64,000 nucleotides of DNA from Nilaparvata lugens (taxonomy: Eukaryota > Arthropoda > Insecta > Hemiptera > Delphacidae): NCBI RefSeq assembly GCF_014356525.2, contig NC_052509.1, forward strand, positions 35,584,001 through 35,648,000. The letters are read 5' to 3'. Position numbers and translations under genes: made by a program. Shown in pieces: positions 31,400 through 42,154 of this stretch (its first letter is position 1; each line of letters begins with the position of its first letter). Under the pieces are notes generated by a model, which did no database searches, was not told the DNA's origin, and worked only from the letters and a program-made list of their open reading frames with translations.

Positions 31400-33270
31400 T
31401 TAGCCCAGTCAACGAAGTGTTATAGAGGGAAAAGTTTGGAAGACGATTTTTAGGGTAGTGATGAGGTAAACATATCAAAAGTACCCACCCCTACCCACTG
31501 TGCTAAGGGGATGGGGGTGGTTCAAAGGTACCATTTTTTGTTTTTTCGCATATAACTCGAACATTATGCATTTTACAGACATGAATATTTCATAGGAAAT
31601 TAAAGCTTACATAATTTCCTACAATATTGATCTCACAACTTTTTCTATATCTCTTTCACTTTTCGAGATATCCGCTCTAAAAGATGTGGTTTAAAAGTTG
31701 CACTTTTCAATATTTTGCTTACACGCTCATATCTTGAGGAGCATAAGTTCAACCAGAATGACTAACTATTCAGAAATGAAGTTTTATAAATTCTCTACAA
31801 TATTTGTTCTGTGGTGATTTGTGATATCTCCTAAAGTTTTCGAGATATACTCTCTTAATAGTGTAAAATTGTTAAAATAACAGCTTTTTATCCTATTTTT
31901 CGATGTTTCAGGGCCTACAACTCTCCAACAATGCATCGTAAAAATGAATGCTCACTGTAGATTTGTGGAGTTTCGTTTTCTCTTCAATTTGATATATTAT
32001 TTTACTACTTGATGTTTTCCTTCTATTGTTATAGCAGATTCAATGTGGGGGGGGGGGTGAAATTTTAATTTGTAAAAATTGATCACTTGACAATGAAATA
32101 TGAGTCTGAAACATCTAGTACACAATTTTTGACTTTGTAGCTTAATGAAGACTAGTTGAGAGGTAAACATAGCAAAAATACGCATCTCTAGCCCGTCTAT
32201 TGAAGGTGTGGAACTGCCAAGTTGACACTTGTTGCAGAGTTGAAATTTTCACCCCCCACATTGAATCTGCTATAATAATAGAAGGAAAACATTAAGTAGG
32301 GGAGTAATACATCAAATTGAAGAGAAATCAAAGCTCTAGAAATCTACAGTGAGCATTCATTTTTACGATGCATTGTTGGAGAGTTGTAGGCCCTGTAACA
32401 TCAAATAATAGGATTAAAAGCTGCTATTTCAACAATTTTACACTATTAAGAGAGTATATCTCGAAAACTTTAGGAGATATCACAAATCACCACAGAACAA
32501 ATATTGTAGAGAATTTATGAAACTTCAATTCTAAATGGTTAGTCATTCTGGTTGAACGTATTCTTCTCAAGATATGAGCGTGTAAGCAAAACATTGAAAA
32601 ATGCAACTTTTAAACCACCCTCATCCCTTTAGCACAAGGGATAGGGATGAGGACTTTTGATATGTTCACCCCCTAACTGATCTCAACAAAGCTGCAAAGT
32701 CAAAAATTGTGTTCAAAACATTCTCTCCAAATTCCTTTGTCAATTGGTCTATTTTTGCATAACTGAAGATATCACACTCAACACTGTAGCTGCTGCAACA
32801 GTCGTGGGGTTGTGCGTAAACTTGTGAAATTATACATCAAATTGAAGAGAATTTGATGTTCCATAAGCTCATGATCAGCATGGATTTCTCCCATCGATAT
32901 TCAAAAAGTTATAAGAGCAAAAATAGCAAAATATTGAAGGAAAATGTGTTTTTTTTTCAAAAATGTCACATCTTTTAGAGCGGATATCTCGAAAAGTGAA
33001 AGAGATATAGAAAAAGTTGTGAGATCAATATTGTAGGAAATTATGTAAGCTTTAATTTCCTATGAAATATTCATGTCTGTAAATTATTTGCGAGAGACCA
33101 AAAAATGGTACCTTTGAATCATCCCCACCCCCTTAGCACAGGGATTAGGGGTGGGGACTTTTGATATGTTTACCTCCTCACTACCCTAAACAGAACTGCC
33201 GGGTCAAAAATTATCTTCCAAACTTTTCCCTCTATACCCTTTTTTGAGCATTCATTTGCCTGGACTATTT
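31400..33270. mobile_element. foldback element FB2
   Basis: Left end TAGCCCAGTCAACGAAGTG...TTATAGAGGGAAAAGTTTGG; right end, reversed, TAGTCCAGGCAAATGAATGC...GGTATAGAGGGAAAAGTTTGG. The arms (about 800-1000 bp) are inverted copies with CACTTTTCGAGATATCCGCT, GCTTACATAATTTCCTACAA and AACTCTCCAACAATGCATCG. The turn is near 32200-32240. Same family as FB1. Open frames inside are shadows. Confidence 0.75.
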
Positions 33271-34205
33271 ATAGTATAGATAGAAAGGTGTAAGATGCGA
33301 GTTTGGTAAAATGTTCGATTTATTTCATATATAACTTTGTTTTTTTTTCAAATGATCGTGTTTCATTGTAAAAATCAATTGAGATGAGAATTTGAATTAT
33401 TATTTCATTTGAGGTATTTCTACCATTTACTGTATGAATAAAAGACGTGTATACTAATAGTGAAGGATTTTACTGCAAGTTATTATTGTATAATAATTTG
33501 TTATCGCTATTCTATGATATTAGGAGTCTGGCTGCAATTTATGACGTACCATGTCTAATGATTTTTCATCACTCATTCTCATCCTCTATACTCTACGCAT
33601 GAATAATAATTAACAGGAGTTACTGTCGTTCAACAGTTTCTGTGAAACTTTATAAATGATAGAACAATAAAGCTATAAAATAGTTAATTTACGAGATAGA
33701 AGAAAAATTCAAGCTGCTATAGAGTTCGGGGACCAAGTACAATCACATAGTATTTTCAAAAATTCCTAATTTTAGGCTTTTTATTTGCAAGTATACTGTG
33801 ATGAGACACCACCTGCGTGATAACAAAACCTGCAACACTACTTGTCCTTACAGAACCTTATCTATCAAAACGTCTCCCTTTTATACCTTTATTGACATTC
33901 ACTCTCAATTTACCTCTTTCTCTAATAATTGGCAGCCATACTGAAAATATTCTATTGTTGTAATGGATAATAGCAGATGAGATTTAGCAGATGCTTTGTG
34001 TAAATCGATGTTTTATTTATAATTCACACCCTGCCATGTATTATTCTTGAGAACTTGTGAAATTCACGAGAATAGTAATTGGTAAGCTTTGTGAAGTTCT
34101 GGAGAGCAGTAGGCTTATTTTATTATGTTCTACCATAGAAAAAGGTAACGTTATTGAGTTAATTATCATTAGTTTATTTTATGTACAATCGCATTATTGG
34201 TCTCT
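33271..34205. other. intron sequence, nothing recognised
   Basis: AT-rich, no long open frame, no inverted or tandem repeat that I can detect. Confidence 0.5.
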
Positions 34206-34632
34206 TAGTCCAGGCGCTGGCTTACATTGAGCATACATGAGAGAGGCAGAGAATTTGACTTCGGATTATTGTAAGGGGGTCTTTACTGTATATGAAACTC
34301 GATGTCGTCACGTCCCAGGGTGGTTGACTGATTGGGGGGAGGGGGGTAAGTTGTAAAAAACACGCGCTTACAAAATCGCCTGTCCTGCAGTTACTATTCA
34401 TGGTACAGCTTTGATTTTTTTCCCAATATTATGTACACATAATATTTTCCGCTTTCAATGTGGTCCTCTACATTTTTGCGATAAACCGCATAGTTTTTCC
34501 TTGAAAAAAAAAATATCTCGAAAATGTATTTTTTTATTATGGACTTTTTGTTATCTCTCGAATATTCAAGTCGTTAGCTGACTTAGAGGAAAAGGTTCCC
34601 AATAAACGTTGTAGGCCGTTTCTTCCTGAGTC
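34206..34632. repeat. single arm of the PAL family
   Basis: Same sequence as the left arm of the palindrome at 35376-36361, from AGTCCAGGCGCTGGCTTACA to TTCTTCCTGAGTCCAATGAT, with scattered differences. Here the arm is followed by unrelated sequence instead of its mirror image. Confidence 0.85.
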
Positions 34633-34742
34633 CAATGATATCTATATATATAAATATATAGTTTGGGAGTTACGACCATAGATGCGGCGGTGGGAGAGGC
34701 ATAAGTAGCACTGTTACGCTGTGGCGCGGTCCTCCCCCATGA

Positions 34743-35185
34743 TTAATGCACGTAGTGGCCTGTCTATCGCATCGCTCCTATTAGTCTATGCATTCAAATT
34801 ATGTATTTCAGGAATATATTATTTGTTTAACTCACTCCATTACTTGACTTTCGCAATTCCAAAGTGATCATTGAAGTAAATCGAATAATTATTCTTTCTT
34901 CATGAAAATGTTAAGATTTTTATCGACTGATAAAAACATATAGGAATCCTAACAAGATGGTTTATCATTACAATGTAATCATAAATAATGATAGTGAGAT
35001 AAAGTTTGTAATTTTGACCATAATTTGTATATTATGATGAGAATTATCAATTATTGAGGCTTAAGAGTTAAAAAATCGTGTCCAGCGACCGAAAATACAT
35101 AAGATAGCGTTCCTGAAATACATAATTTGAATGCATAGACTAGTAGGAGCGATTCGATAGACAGGCCATACGCGCATTAAGGCTG
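34743..35185. mobile_element. inverted-repeat element with GGCCTGTCTATCG arms
   Basis: The left arm AATGCACGTAGTGGCCTGTC...ATTATGTATTTCAGGAA (34743-34817) matches, reversed, AATGCGCGTATGGCCTGTCT...ATTATGTATTTCAGGAA (35104-35185). The spacer is about 290 bp with no coding capacity. No clear target duplication. Confidence 0.75.
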
Positions 35186-35375
35186 TTCAAAGGCTAAAAA
35201 TAAACTTTCTACTCGTAATATTTTTCAAAGTTTTTCGATTTGTATATTATCAACCTATCAAAATGAAAAAGGTTTTACAGGAATTTTTTTTCCGATCATT
35301 ACTTTTTGAGATGTGAGCGCCTAAAGATTACATTTTTGGGACAGAACATTTCGAATTCGGTAAAATATATAAATC

Positions 35376-36361
35376 CATAGAATATTTTCGTGTTTTTTTA
35401 GAAGGAGATGTCCGCTTTGTGAATAATACCAGATAGTCCAGGCGCTGGCTTACATTGAGCATACATGAGAGAGGCAGAGAATTTGACTTCGGATTATTGT
35501 AAGGGGGTCTTTACTGTTTATGAAACTCGATGTCGTCACGTCCCAGGGTGGTTGACAGATTGTGGGGAGGGGGGGGGTAAGTTGTAAAAAACGCGCGCTT
35601 ATAAAATCGCCTGTCCTGCAGTTACTATTCATAGTACAGCTTTGATTTTTTTTTCTCAATATTATGTACACATAACTGGCTTTCAATGTGGTCCTCTACA
35701 TTTTTGCGATAGACCGCATAGTTTTTCTGTAAAAAAATAAAATATCTCGAAAAATGTATTTTTTTATTATAGACTTTTTGTTATTTCTCGAATATTCAAG
35801 TCGTTAGCTGACTTAGAGGAAAAGGTTCCCAATAAACGTTGTAGGCCGTTTCTTCCTGAATCCAATGATCATTGGATTCAGGAAGAAACGGCCTACAACG
35901 TTTATTGGGAACCTTTTCCTCTAAGTCAGCTAACGACTTGAATATTCGAGAAATAACAAAAAGTCTATAATAAAAAAATACATTTTTCGAGATATTTTAT
36001 TTTTTTACAGAAAAACTATGCGGTCTATCGCAAAAATGTAGAGGACCACATTGAAAGCCAGTTATGTGTACATAATATTGAGAAAAAAAAATCAAAGCTG
36101 TACTATGAATAGTAACTGCAGGACAGGCGATTTTATAAGCGCGCGTTTTTTACAACTTACCCCCCCCCTCCCCACAATCTGTCAACCACCCTGGGACGTG
36201 ACGACATCGAGTTTCATAAACAGTAAAGACCCCCTTACAATAATCCGAAGTCAAATTCTCTGCCTCTCTCATGTATGCTCAATGTAAGCCAGCGCCTGGA
36301 CTATCTGGTATTATTCACAAAGCGGACATCTCCTTCTAAAAAAACACGAAAATATTCTATG
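35376..36361. repeat. 986-bp palindrome without spacer (PAL)
   Basis: Every position i pairs with 71737-i wherever I checked: the centre is TCCAATGATCATTGGA at 35861-35876, the outer boundary is CATAGAAT/ATTCTATG, and symmetry is lost at 35375/36362. Arms are 493 bp. Two open frames, 35450-35686 minus and 36051-36287 plus, encode the identical 78-residue peptide, confirming near-perfect identity; I do not regard that peptide as a gene. Inner termini TAGTCCAGGCGC resemble the FB1/FB2 ends. Confidence 0.9.
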
Positions 36362-36487
36362 AAATAATAATTATTTAACGAAAATCCCAATTAAATGCTG
36401 TAAATCACCCCGAAGACTTCTGCTACTGCAAATATTGACAACAGGGTTATTTAATTGGGATTCTCGTTTAATAATTATTATTTATTC
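36362..36487. mobile_element. short MITE abutting the palindrome
   Basis: AATAATAATTATTTAACGAA with AATCCCAATTAAAT at left is mirrored by ATTTAATTGGGATTCTCG with TTTAATAATTATTATT at right. The 50-bp interior contains CCCGAAGACTTCTGC. A single end is found at 40203-40240. Confidence 0.65.
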
Positions 36488-36586
36488 ATTTGCATTTGAA
36501 CAAATGCAACTTCCAACTTTTTCCTCAGACTCATTATATTCATAAGTAGAATATTGATAGTTTTATTTCCTATATTACAATTCAAG

Positions 36587-37265
36587 TTTCAATTCTATCA
36601 TTTGGGATTCTTCAATTTCCGATCTTTTGCGACAAAATAGTAATTTCGACCAAATGGGAATCGGTCATTTGGCATGCCACTAAACTTGAACTTTCCCAAA
36701 TGGTCGAATCCCAAATGATCGAAAAGTTTTAATAGTAATCCCATTTGGCCGAAAATCTCAACTGTCGCAAAAGGTCGAAGATTTGATTTTCCCATCTGAC
36801 CGATTCTCAAACAGTCGAATCCCATTTGATAGAAAAATTTTGTAGTTCGTCGCAAATGATCGAATCTCATCGGCTAGATGGGATTCGACCATATGGGAAA
36901 GTATACTTTCGGGATATATATATTCCCAAAAGTATACCTTTTGGGATTCGACTATTTGCGACAAATTACAAAACTCTCCTACCTAATAAGATTCGACCAT
37001 TTGCGACGAACTACAACATTTTTCTATGAAATGGGATTTGACTGTTTGAGAATCGGTCAGATGGGAAAATCAAATCTTCGACCTTTTGCGACAGCTGAGA
37101 TTTTCGGCCAAATGGGATTACTATTAAAACTTTTCGATCATTTGGGATTCGACCATTTGGGAAAGTACAAGTTTCAATTCTACCATTTGGGATTCTTCAA
37201 TTTTCGATCTTTTGCGACAAAATAATAATTTCGACCAAATGGGAATCGGACATTTGGCATGCCAC
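36587..37265. repeat. inverted repeat bracketed by ~94-bp direct repeats
   Basis: Direct repeats 36587-36682 and 37171-37265 (TTCAATTCTAYCATTTGGGA ... GGACATTTGGCATGCCAC). Between them are two inverted arms of about 200 bp (36683-36890 and 36950-37170) that turn near 36920. The whole unit is built from a short motif of the type TTTGGGATTCGACCATTTGC in both orientations. Open frames inside are repeats of D-H-L-G/F-D-H peptides and are not believed to be genes. Confidence 0.8.
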
Positions 37266-37267
37266 CC

Positions 37268-37640
37268 ATAATCGTTCCTTAGAAGACCTATACAAATAAT
37301 TATCACTCCCTATCATTGAGGAACTGGAAAATGTTGGAAAAAAATTATTCACCTCATGAAAGAGGTACGTTAATATTGCATTCATTAATTATTGAAGAAT
37401 GAAAGACTAATTTTTTTTTTTTTAATTTAACTTAGCTTATATTTATCCTAAAATGGAATTCTGTGTAATTCATCGTACATCGCATATTTCCTGGACCATC
37501 TATTGACAATCAACAACAATTAAAACATTAAATCCATCTTTGAAACACTGATTTAGGTAACCTATCGTTTTTTTTCTAATTCAAAACTTTACTGATAGAT
37601 ATTACTACCAATTGATTGAGAAGAATATGTTTTCGGAATA
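37268..37640. repeat. dispersed repeat R5, copy 1
   Basis: From AGAAGACCTATACAAATAAT through TTTCCTGGACCATCTATTGA to GAAGAATATGTTTTCGGAAT. A second copy in the same orientation is at 62862-63246, with small indels. No coding capacity. Confidence 0.75.
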
Positions 37641-37734
37641 ATAAATGCTGCATTTTTTGGGTCATTTTTTTCAATCTCCGATTGGTCATAAATAAAAGAC
37701 GAATGTATACAAAAGAATAATTTTTCACCAAACG

Positions 37735-38040
37735 TTACTTATACTTATGTTTATTCTTCAACATAATTGCCGTGAAGGTTGAGGCACTTTTCATACCAGT
37801 GGACTAGCCTACCAAGACCCTCTTCATAAAATGCTGCCGCCAAATGAGTTAAAGTGGGCTATGACGTTGTTTTGGAGCTCTTAGTTAGTATGGAAGCTCT
37901 GCCCTCAAAGTCATGTCTTGAGCTTGAAGAAAAGGTATGAGTTACTAGTGGCCAAGACAGGTTGACTGAGTGGGTGATCGAAATCATCCCATTTGATTTG
38001 CGGGAGAAGCTGTATGGTTGCCTCAGCACTTTGATTCCGA
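37735..38040 (-). pseudogene. mariner-like transposase C-terminal remnant
   Basis: Reversed, 37845-37750 reads A-A-A-F-Y-E-E-G-L-G-R-L-V-H-W-Y-E-K-C-L-N followed by L-H-G-N-Y-V-E-E and a stop. This is the standard end of a mariner transposase (Y-x-K-C-L-N-x-x-G-x-Y-V-E). Upstream, up to 38030, L-A-T-S-N-S-Y-L-F-F-K-L-K and E-L-Q-N-N-V come from the same protein, where the last aspartate of the D,D34D triad is expected (consensus A-P-S-D; here A-T-S-N, so it is lost). Several stops and shifts: dead copy. The N-terminal domain was not found. Confidence 0.65.
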
Positions 38041-38044
38041 GTTG

Positions 38045-38940
38045 TCATGTACAACTGATGTCATGTACAAAAATAAAAAAATCATGAGTAATTCCCGGTT
38101 CTCTGGAATAAAATTTCAAATTTTCCAGGTAGAGTATCCGCGATACTTTAGGATCAAAATACATTCGTAAAGAATTTATTATGGAAATCTTCCATGACGA
38201 ATTGCGAATAGCATATTTAAATTTCCAAATATATTGATAATTTTGACATGACAAGAATATCGATGTTTTTAGATATTTTTTAGGATAGGAAATTCAAATA
38301 CATTGCCAATTATTATTGCTAGCCATCAAGTATTTTTTTTATGTGTGTTTATTGTTACTGTACACTTTTTTACTAAATTAACTGAAATTTATGAAAAATT
38401 CATGAGTAATTGGAAAAATTCATAAGGAATTCACGGTATTTTTCCCGGTTAGTAAAATCATGAGGAATTCAAGATTCTCCCGGTTTTCCCGGTAGTAGGC
38501 CACCCAGCATGTATCATGGCGATTTCGGAGGTCATTTCAACTTATGTCTTCCATTTTCCAAGACCATTCCGCACAAAAACATCACTCATAATGTGTACTG
38601 CGTGAACATGAATAATTTTTTGTTAAATTTATGCTGAACTATTGCATTTTGCTAGCAAAAACTAATAACGCTACGTCATACTATGAACAAAACTATAACT
38701 AACACTTGGCGGTCAAGTAAGGCGGCCATGTTTGTGGGTCTGTAATTTGACAATAATTGACGATCCGGCCGCACCGATCATAGGGCGATTGGTGAAATTT
38801 ATAAGCTATTCAGCTCTGTGAATGTTGCCCCCCTACCGTTTGCCTGAGTCTTATGATATGAGAATGAAAGTAGAAAAAAAATGACTCTCGTTGTTTTGCT
38901 AGAAAAAGAAACGTGAAAGCTGGTGCAATAAGTTGAACTA
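38045..38940. other. intron sequence with a TCATGAGNAATTC-type repeat
   Basis: Repeated occurrences of CATGAGTAATTCCCGGTT, CATGAGTAATTGGAAAAATT and CATGAGGAATTCAAGATTC between 38080 and 38490, possibly a decayed tandem element. Nothing else recognised. Confidence 0.4.
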
Positions 38941-38942
38941 AC

Positions 38943-39197
38943 CGGGTGTCATGGGATCGAGACCGGGTATGTTCTTGGTGTGCAGATAGTAGTGTTCGAC
39001 AGCATGCAGCGGCACCTTGACAAAGGGCTCACTGAGCTTGCCGATGCTTCGAGCCCAGAAACCGCCGCAGTTGACGAATGCCTGGCACTGAACAGCTCCC
39101 AGTGACGTCTGCACCCCTGTCACCCGCCCCCCTTCACCACCACCACCGCCCCCGCTCACAACCTGCTGCACGCCGCAGTACTCGAACACGCGCACAC
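38943..39197 (-). CDS. Pdpr: Pdpr-like exon: central FAD domain
   Basis: 85 codons between acceptor TGGGCAG and donor GTTAGT, joining both neighbours in phase 1. After G-V-R-V-F-E-Y-C there is an unusual run of six glycines, then G-R-V-T-G-V-Q-T, the V-N-C-G-G-F-W-A-R dinucleotide-cofactor motif (family consensus V-N-C-A-G-x-W) and V-P-L-H-A-V-E-H-Y-Y. The last motif matches the Pdpr pattern P-L-H-A-x-E-H-x-Y and separates this gene from sarcosine dehydrogenase, where the equivalent histidine context differs. The acceptor lies only about 30-40 bp from a long (TA)n microsatellite, so its upstream intron sequence is unusual. The exon is GC-rich compared with its surroundings. It is 24.4 kb from the previous exon. 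Confidence 0.9.
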
Positions 39198-39231
39198 CTG
39201 CCCACAGCCACAAACAAACATTTAATATCTT

Positions 39232-39232
<1 letters not shown>

Positions 39233-39288
<56 letters not shown>
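39233..39288. repeat. (TA)n microsatellite next to a Pdpr exon
   Basis: About 28 TA units, beginning about 36 bp upstream (in gene orientation) of the exon starting at 39197. Located where the branch point and polypyrimidine tract should lie. Confidence 0.95.
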
Positions 39289-39289
<1 letters not shown>

Positions 39290-39293
<4 letters not shown>

Positions 39294-40800
39294 CGAAATG
39301 GCACTCACTCACTCGCAGAACTAACAATCTACCGGACCAAAAACGTTGAAATTTGATAGGTATGTTCAAATGGCCCTTTAGAGGCGCACTAAGAAATCTT
39401 TTGGCAATATTTCAACTCTAATGCCCCGTTTCACCAACCTTGGTCAAGGCATTCGAACATGGTTAAAGTCTATCAGCCGATTAAATCAGAGATAATTCGT
39501 TCCACCAACACCAGTTACGTTTGACCACGGTCAATCCGTTGGTTAAGTTTGACTGCCGCCTAACGGGCGATCAAATTATTTGAACACGGTCAAAAGACTG
39601 GTTCGATCAATTTCCTTGCTTGTTTCTTTGTGGGTTATGTTTTTGACGCAATGAAAAATTTCTAAGTTTTCAGTGCGATTGATTTAGTTGTAGTAAGTTA
39701 TTTATAAGGTTCGTTCTCGGAATCTTTTAATTAGTAAATTATTATAGTATAGAAAATAAAGGAGGATTTTGAAAAGGATTTGCTTTACTCTTTTATTACA
39801 CAGTAGGCCTAAGTTATTCAATTCTTACATCAACAAATGTATCTCATTAGAATTGGAATGTTCTTTTCTTCATAAAAAATTGATGGTGATTTGTAAATAT
39901 CTTTATACGAGAGTATTCAATTCATATTTGAAATATTATTATAAATTATTATAGATGTGTGACTATACAAAACGTCTGTGCCAGGGGCGTATATAAGAAG
40001 GGAACTTAGGGGGCCCGCCCCGAAATAATGAATATGAAGAAAAATAAGTACATTAATTACAGAAAAATACAGTAATCTGAATTTTTGACGGCATGACGGT
40101 AAAGTAAAAAGGGCATTCAACGCAAATTACCCTCTGACTGATATTAAACTGACAGCAAAACTGATATTGAGTATCATGGAGTGTTACTATATTTACTATA
40201 TTACAGAATTTAATTTGGATTTTCGTTTAATAATAATAATTAATTCATTAGCATTTGAAAAATCGCAATATCTCAGTAATTGCTATCCATGAAACTCAGA
40301 TGTAGCCAATAGCAAGCCAGCAAACATGTTGGCCAACTTCAGAAAAGTACAGCTACAAGAGTTGACCATGTTCAAATTTGACCGACGGAGTTTTGATCAA
40401 TCCCGAGGTTGGTGGAACAGTTGTATTATTGAATGAGTGATCAAATTTTGACCATGGTCTAATTGACCATGGCTAGGCTATATTTGATCGAGGTTGGTGA
40501 AACCGGGCATAAGGGTGGTTTTTAAGGATTTAAAGTTCATCTTTTAGCATGTATATTCTTCTTATTCTCTTAATTATAATTAAAAAATTTCAATACCATA
40601 TGTTAATATAGAACTATAATCTAGAGAGAGTACCTCTTCGAAACAGTTGTTAACTAGTGACTAAATTAATAATTATGTCAGGTTGGCATTAAGTTGAGTT
40701 GACTTTGTTAGGTTGGCACCAAGTTGAAGATTGAAATGCATTTATCGCGGAAAAATTGATTGGGCACTGCTACTTCAGAGCTGTTCATGGGAATATTATA
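39290..40800 (+). repeat. dispersed repeat R4, copy interrupted by a DNA element
   Basis: 39290-39421 and 40510-40800 together match 43140-43560 continuously (AAGAAATCTTTTGGCAATAT, GGGTGGTTTTTAAGG, TAGAGAGAGTACCTCTTC, CAGGTTGGCATTAAGTTGA). The 1.09-kb insert at 39422-40509 is absent from the second copy. Confidence 0.8.
39422..40509. mobile_element. DNA element with 3-bp TAA duplication (PIF/Harbinger-like MITE)
   Basis: Termini TGCCCCGTTTCACCAACCTT and, reversed, TGCCCGGTTTCACCAACCTC, flanked by TAA (39419-39421 and 40510-40512). The uninterrupted R4 copy reads CAACTCCAAGGGTGG at the same point, i.e. one copy of the target. Subterminal blocks rich in TTGACCATGG/GGTCAA. No transposase frame. 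A TWA-type 3-bp duplication fits PIF/Harbinger. Confidence 0.82.
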
Positions 40801-40802
40801 TT

Positions 40803-41022
40803 ACTAGCTCGCTTCGCTCGCCATATCCGTTTAGCCAGACGATTAGTCTGGACCCCCGACTGGATCGTCCTATCAATGATAAAAATGCTCAAATGAAAAA
40901 TGCAGGCGAGCGAAGCGAGCCTGCTGATCTCATCCTTGGACGATCCAGTCGGAGGTCCAGGGGGCGGAGCCCCCTGGCTAGACGGATATGGCAAGCGAAG
41001 CGAGCCTGACGGCTAGTCCAAT
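40803..41022. repeat. GC-rich foldback with CGCTTCGCTCG ends
   Basis: The left arm CTAGCTCGCTTCGCTCGCCA-TATCCGT...GACTGGATCGTCC pairs with the right arm CTAGCCGTCAGGCTCGCTTC...GACTGGATCGTCC (reversed). The right arm has an additional hairpin CCAGGGGGCGGAGCCCCCTG that the left arm lacks. CTAG occurs at both ends. The 92-codon frame through it reflects the arm sequence. Confidence 0.75.
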
Positions 41023-41039
41023 ATATATATATAACAAAA

Positions 41040-41850
41040 ATAATAGATAATATCAGATGTAAAACTTTTAAATAAACGCATCATATGAAACAAATTGCAG
41101 GTCAATTATAGTTAACGGAGTATATATGATTTAAAATAGAATATATTTATGTAGGATATCTTACATTTCAAAATAAGACTCTCCCAACTCACTTTATGAA
41201 CTTCTGTTTATTTTCGTTTTACAACTTTCTTTTTCGCACAACATAATTCTTTGAGCCCATTCCAATGACTGAATGTTTATTTTTGGTGAGTTTGTTATTT
41301 TAATTAATAACATTTTAAACACATGTTAAGATCATCTTTGGGATGGTAACTTTCAAAATGTAATATTTCCTACTCTTAAACTTGAAATTCGTAAATGGAA
41401 CATAAAATTACAATTGAAAAACTATATGACCTCAAATTTAAAAATTGAATATAAAAGAATGATTGCGACAGTCTACAATATTTCCATTTATTTTTTCAAA
41501 ATTTATTCGTTTTATTTATTTTATTCCCTCATTTCATTATTTTTTACAATAAAGCACATTAAAATTCAAAAAGTGAATGAACTTAAATTATTGATAACTC
41601 GTATGAGTAAGATGACTGATAAACTGGGTGACTGAATGAACTTAAAATTCTGCTGATGCAATCTACCTAGTTTTTAGAATTACTGAAACAAGCTACTGCA
41701 GAAATGTTGGACAGTAAGGCAGCGCGGGTTTTTTTTAAAGCTGAAAACTAAATAAATAGGACTATTAGAATAAGACTGAAAAGGGCTTTGTTTTTCAGCT
41801 TAACTGATTCAGTTTCATTCAATTGTGTACTGATCCGTTATACTAGTGAG
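41040..41850. other. intron sequence, nothing recognised
   Basis: AT-rich, with one unconvincing 73-codon frame (41414-41635) rich in I, F and Y. No repeats noted. Confidence 0.45.
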
Positions 41851-41852
41851 GC

Positions 41853-41990
41853 CCGGTTGCGCAAAAGCAAAAATTAAATTTTAATCGTGATTAATTTCCC
41901 GAGATCCAATCAGAGAAGGCTTTTCAAAAAGAAGCCTTCTCTGATTGGTTCTTGTAAAACTAATCACGATAAAAATTCAACCGGCACCAA
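41853..41990. mobile_element. MITE of the CCGGTTGCRYAAAAGC family
   Basis: A hairpin-like unit: CGGTTGCGCAAAAGC, TTTTAATCGTGATTAA and CCAATCAGAGAAGGCTT on the left are mirrored by AAGCCTTCTCTGATTGG, TAATCACGATAAAAATT and CAACCGG on the right. Confidence 0.8.
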
Positions 41991-42103
41991 GACTGTTAGT
42001 TCAATCTTCTAGTTCAGTTAATACGTCTTTCAGAGTCTGGATCAATTCGACTGATAATACAAATCATATGAGGAAAATCAATTTAATTATAAATTAATAT
42101 CAT

Positions 42104-42104
42104 C

Positions 42105-42142
<38 letters not shown>

Positions 42143-42154
42143 ATATATATATAT
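42104..42154. repeat. (TA)n microsatellite at the head of a dispersed repeat
   Basis: TA dinucleotides, followed by GAATGTGTGTTTGTTTGTTC-CCTATAGACTTGAAAACTACT. TA tracts followed by a short TGT-rich lead and a 'GAAAACTACT' block occur at the 5' ends of many insect repeats (including some Helitrons); the family here is not resolved. Confidence 0.7.

Noticed and set aside
35450..36287. Two identical 78-residue open frames on opposite strands
   Set aside because: They are the same arm read twice in a palindrome; no codon bias, no start context and no recognisable domain.
40731..41009. 92-codon frame and its antisense 69-codon frame
   Set aside because: They run through the inverted repeat at 40803-41022 and reflect its arms.
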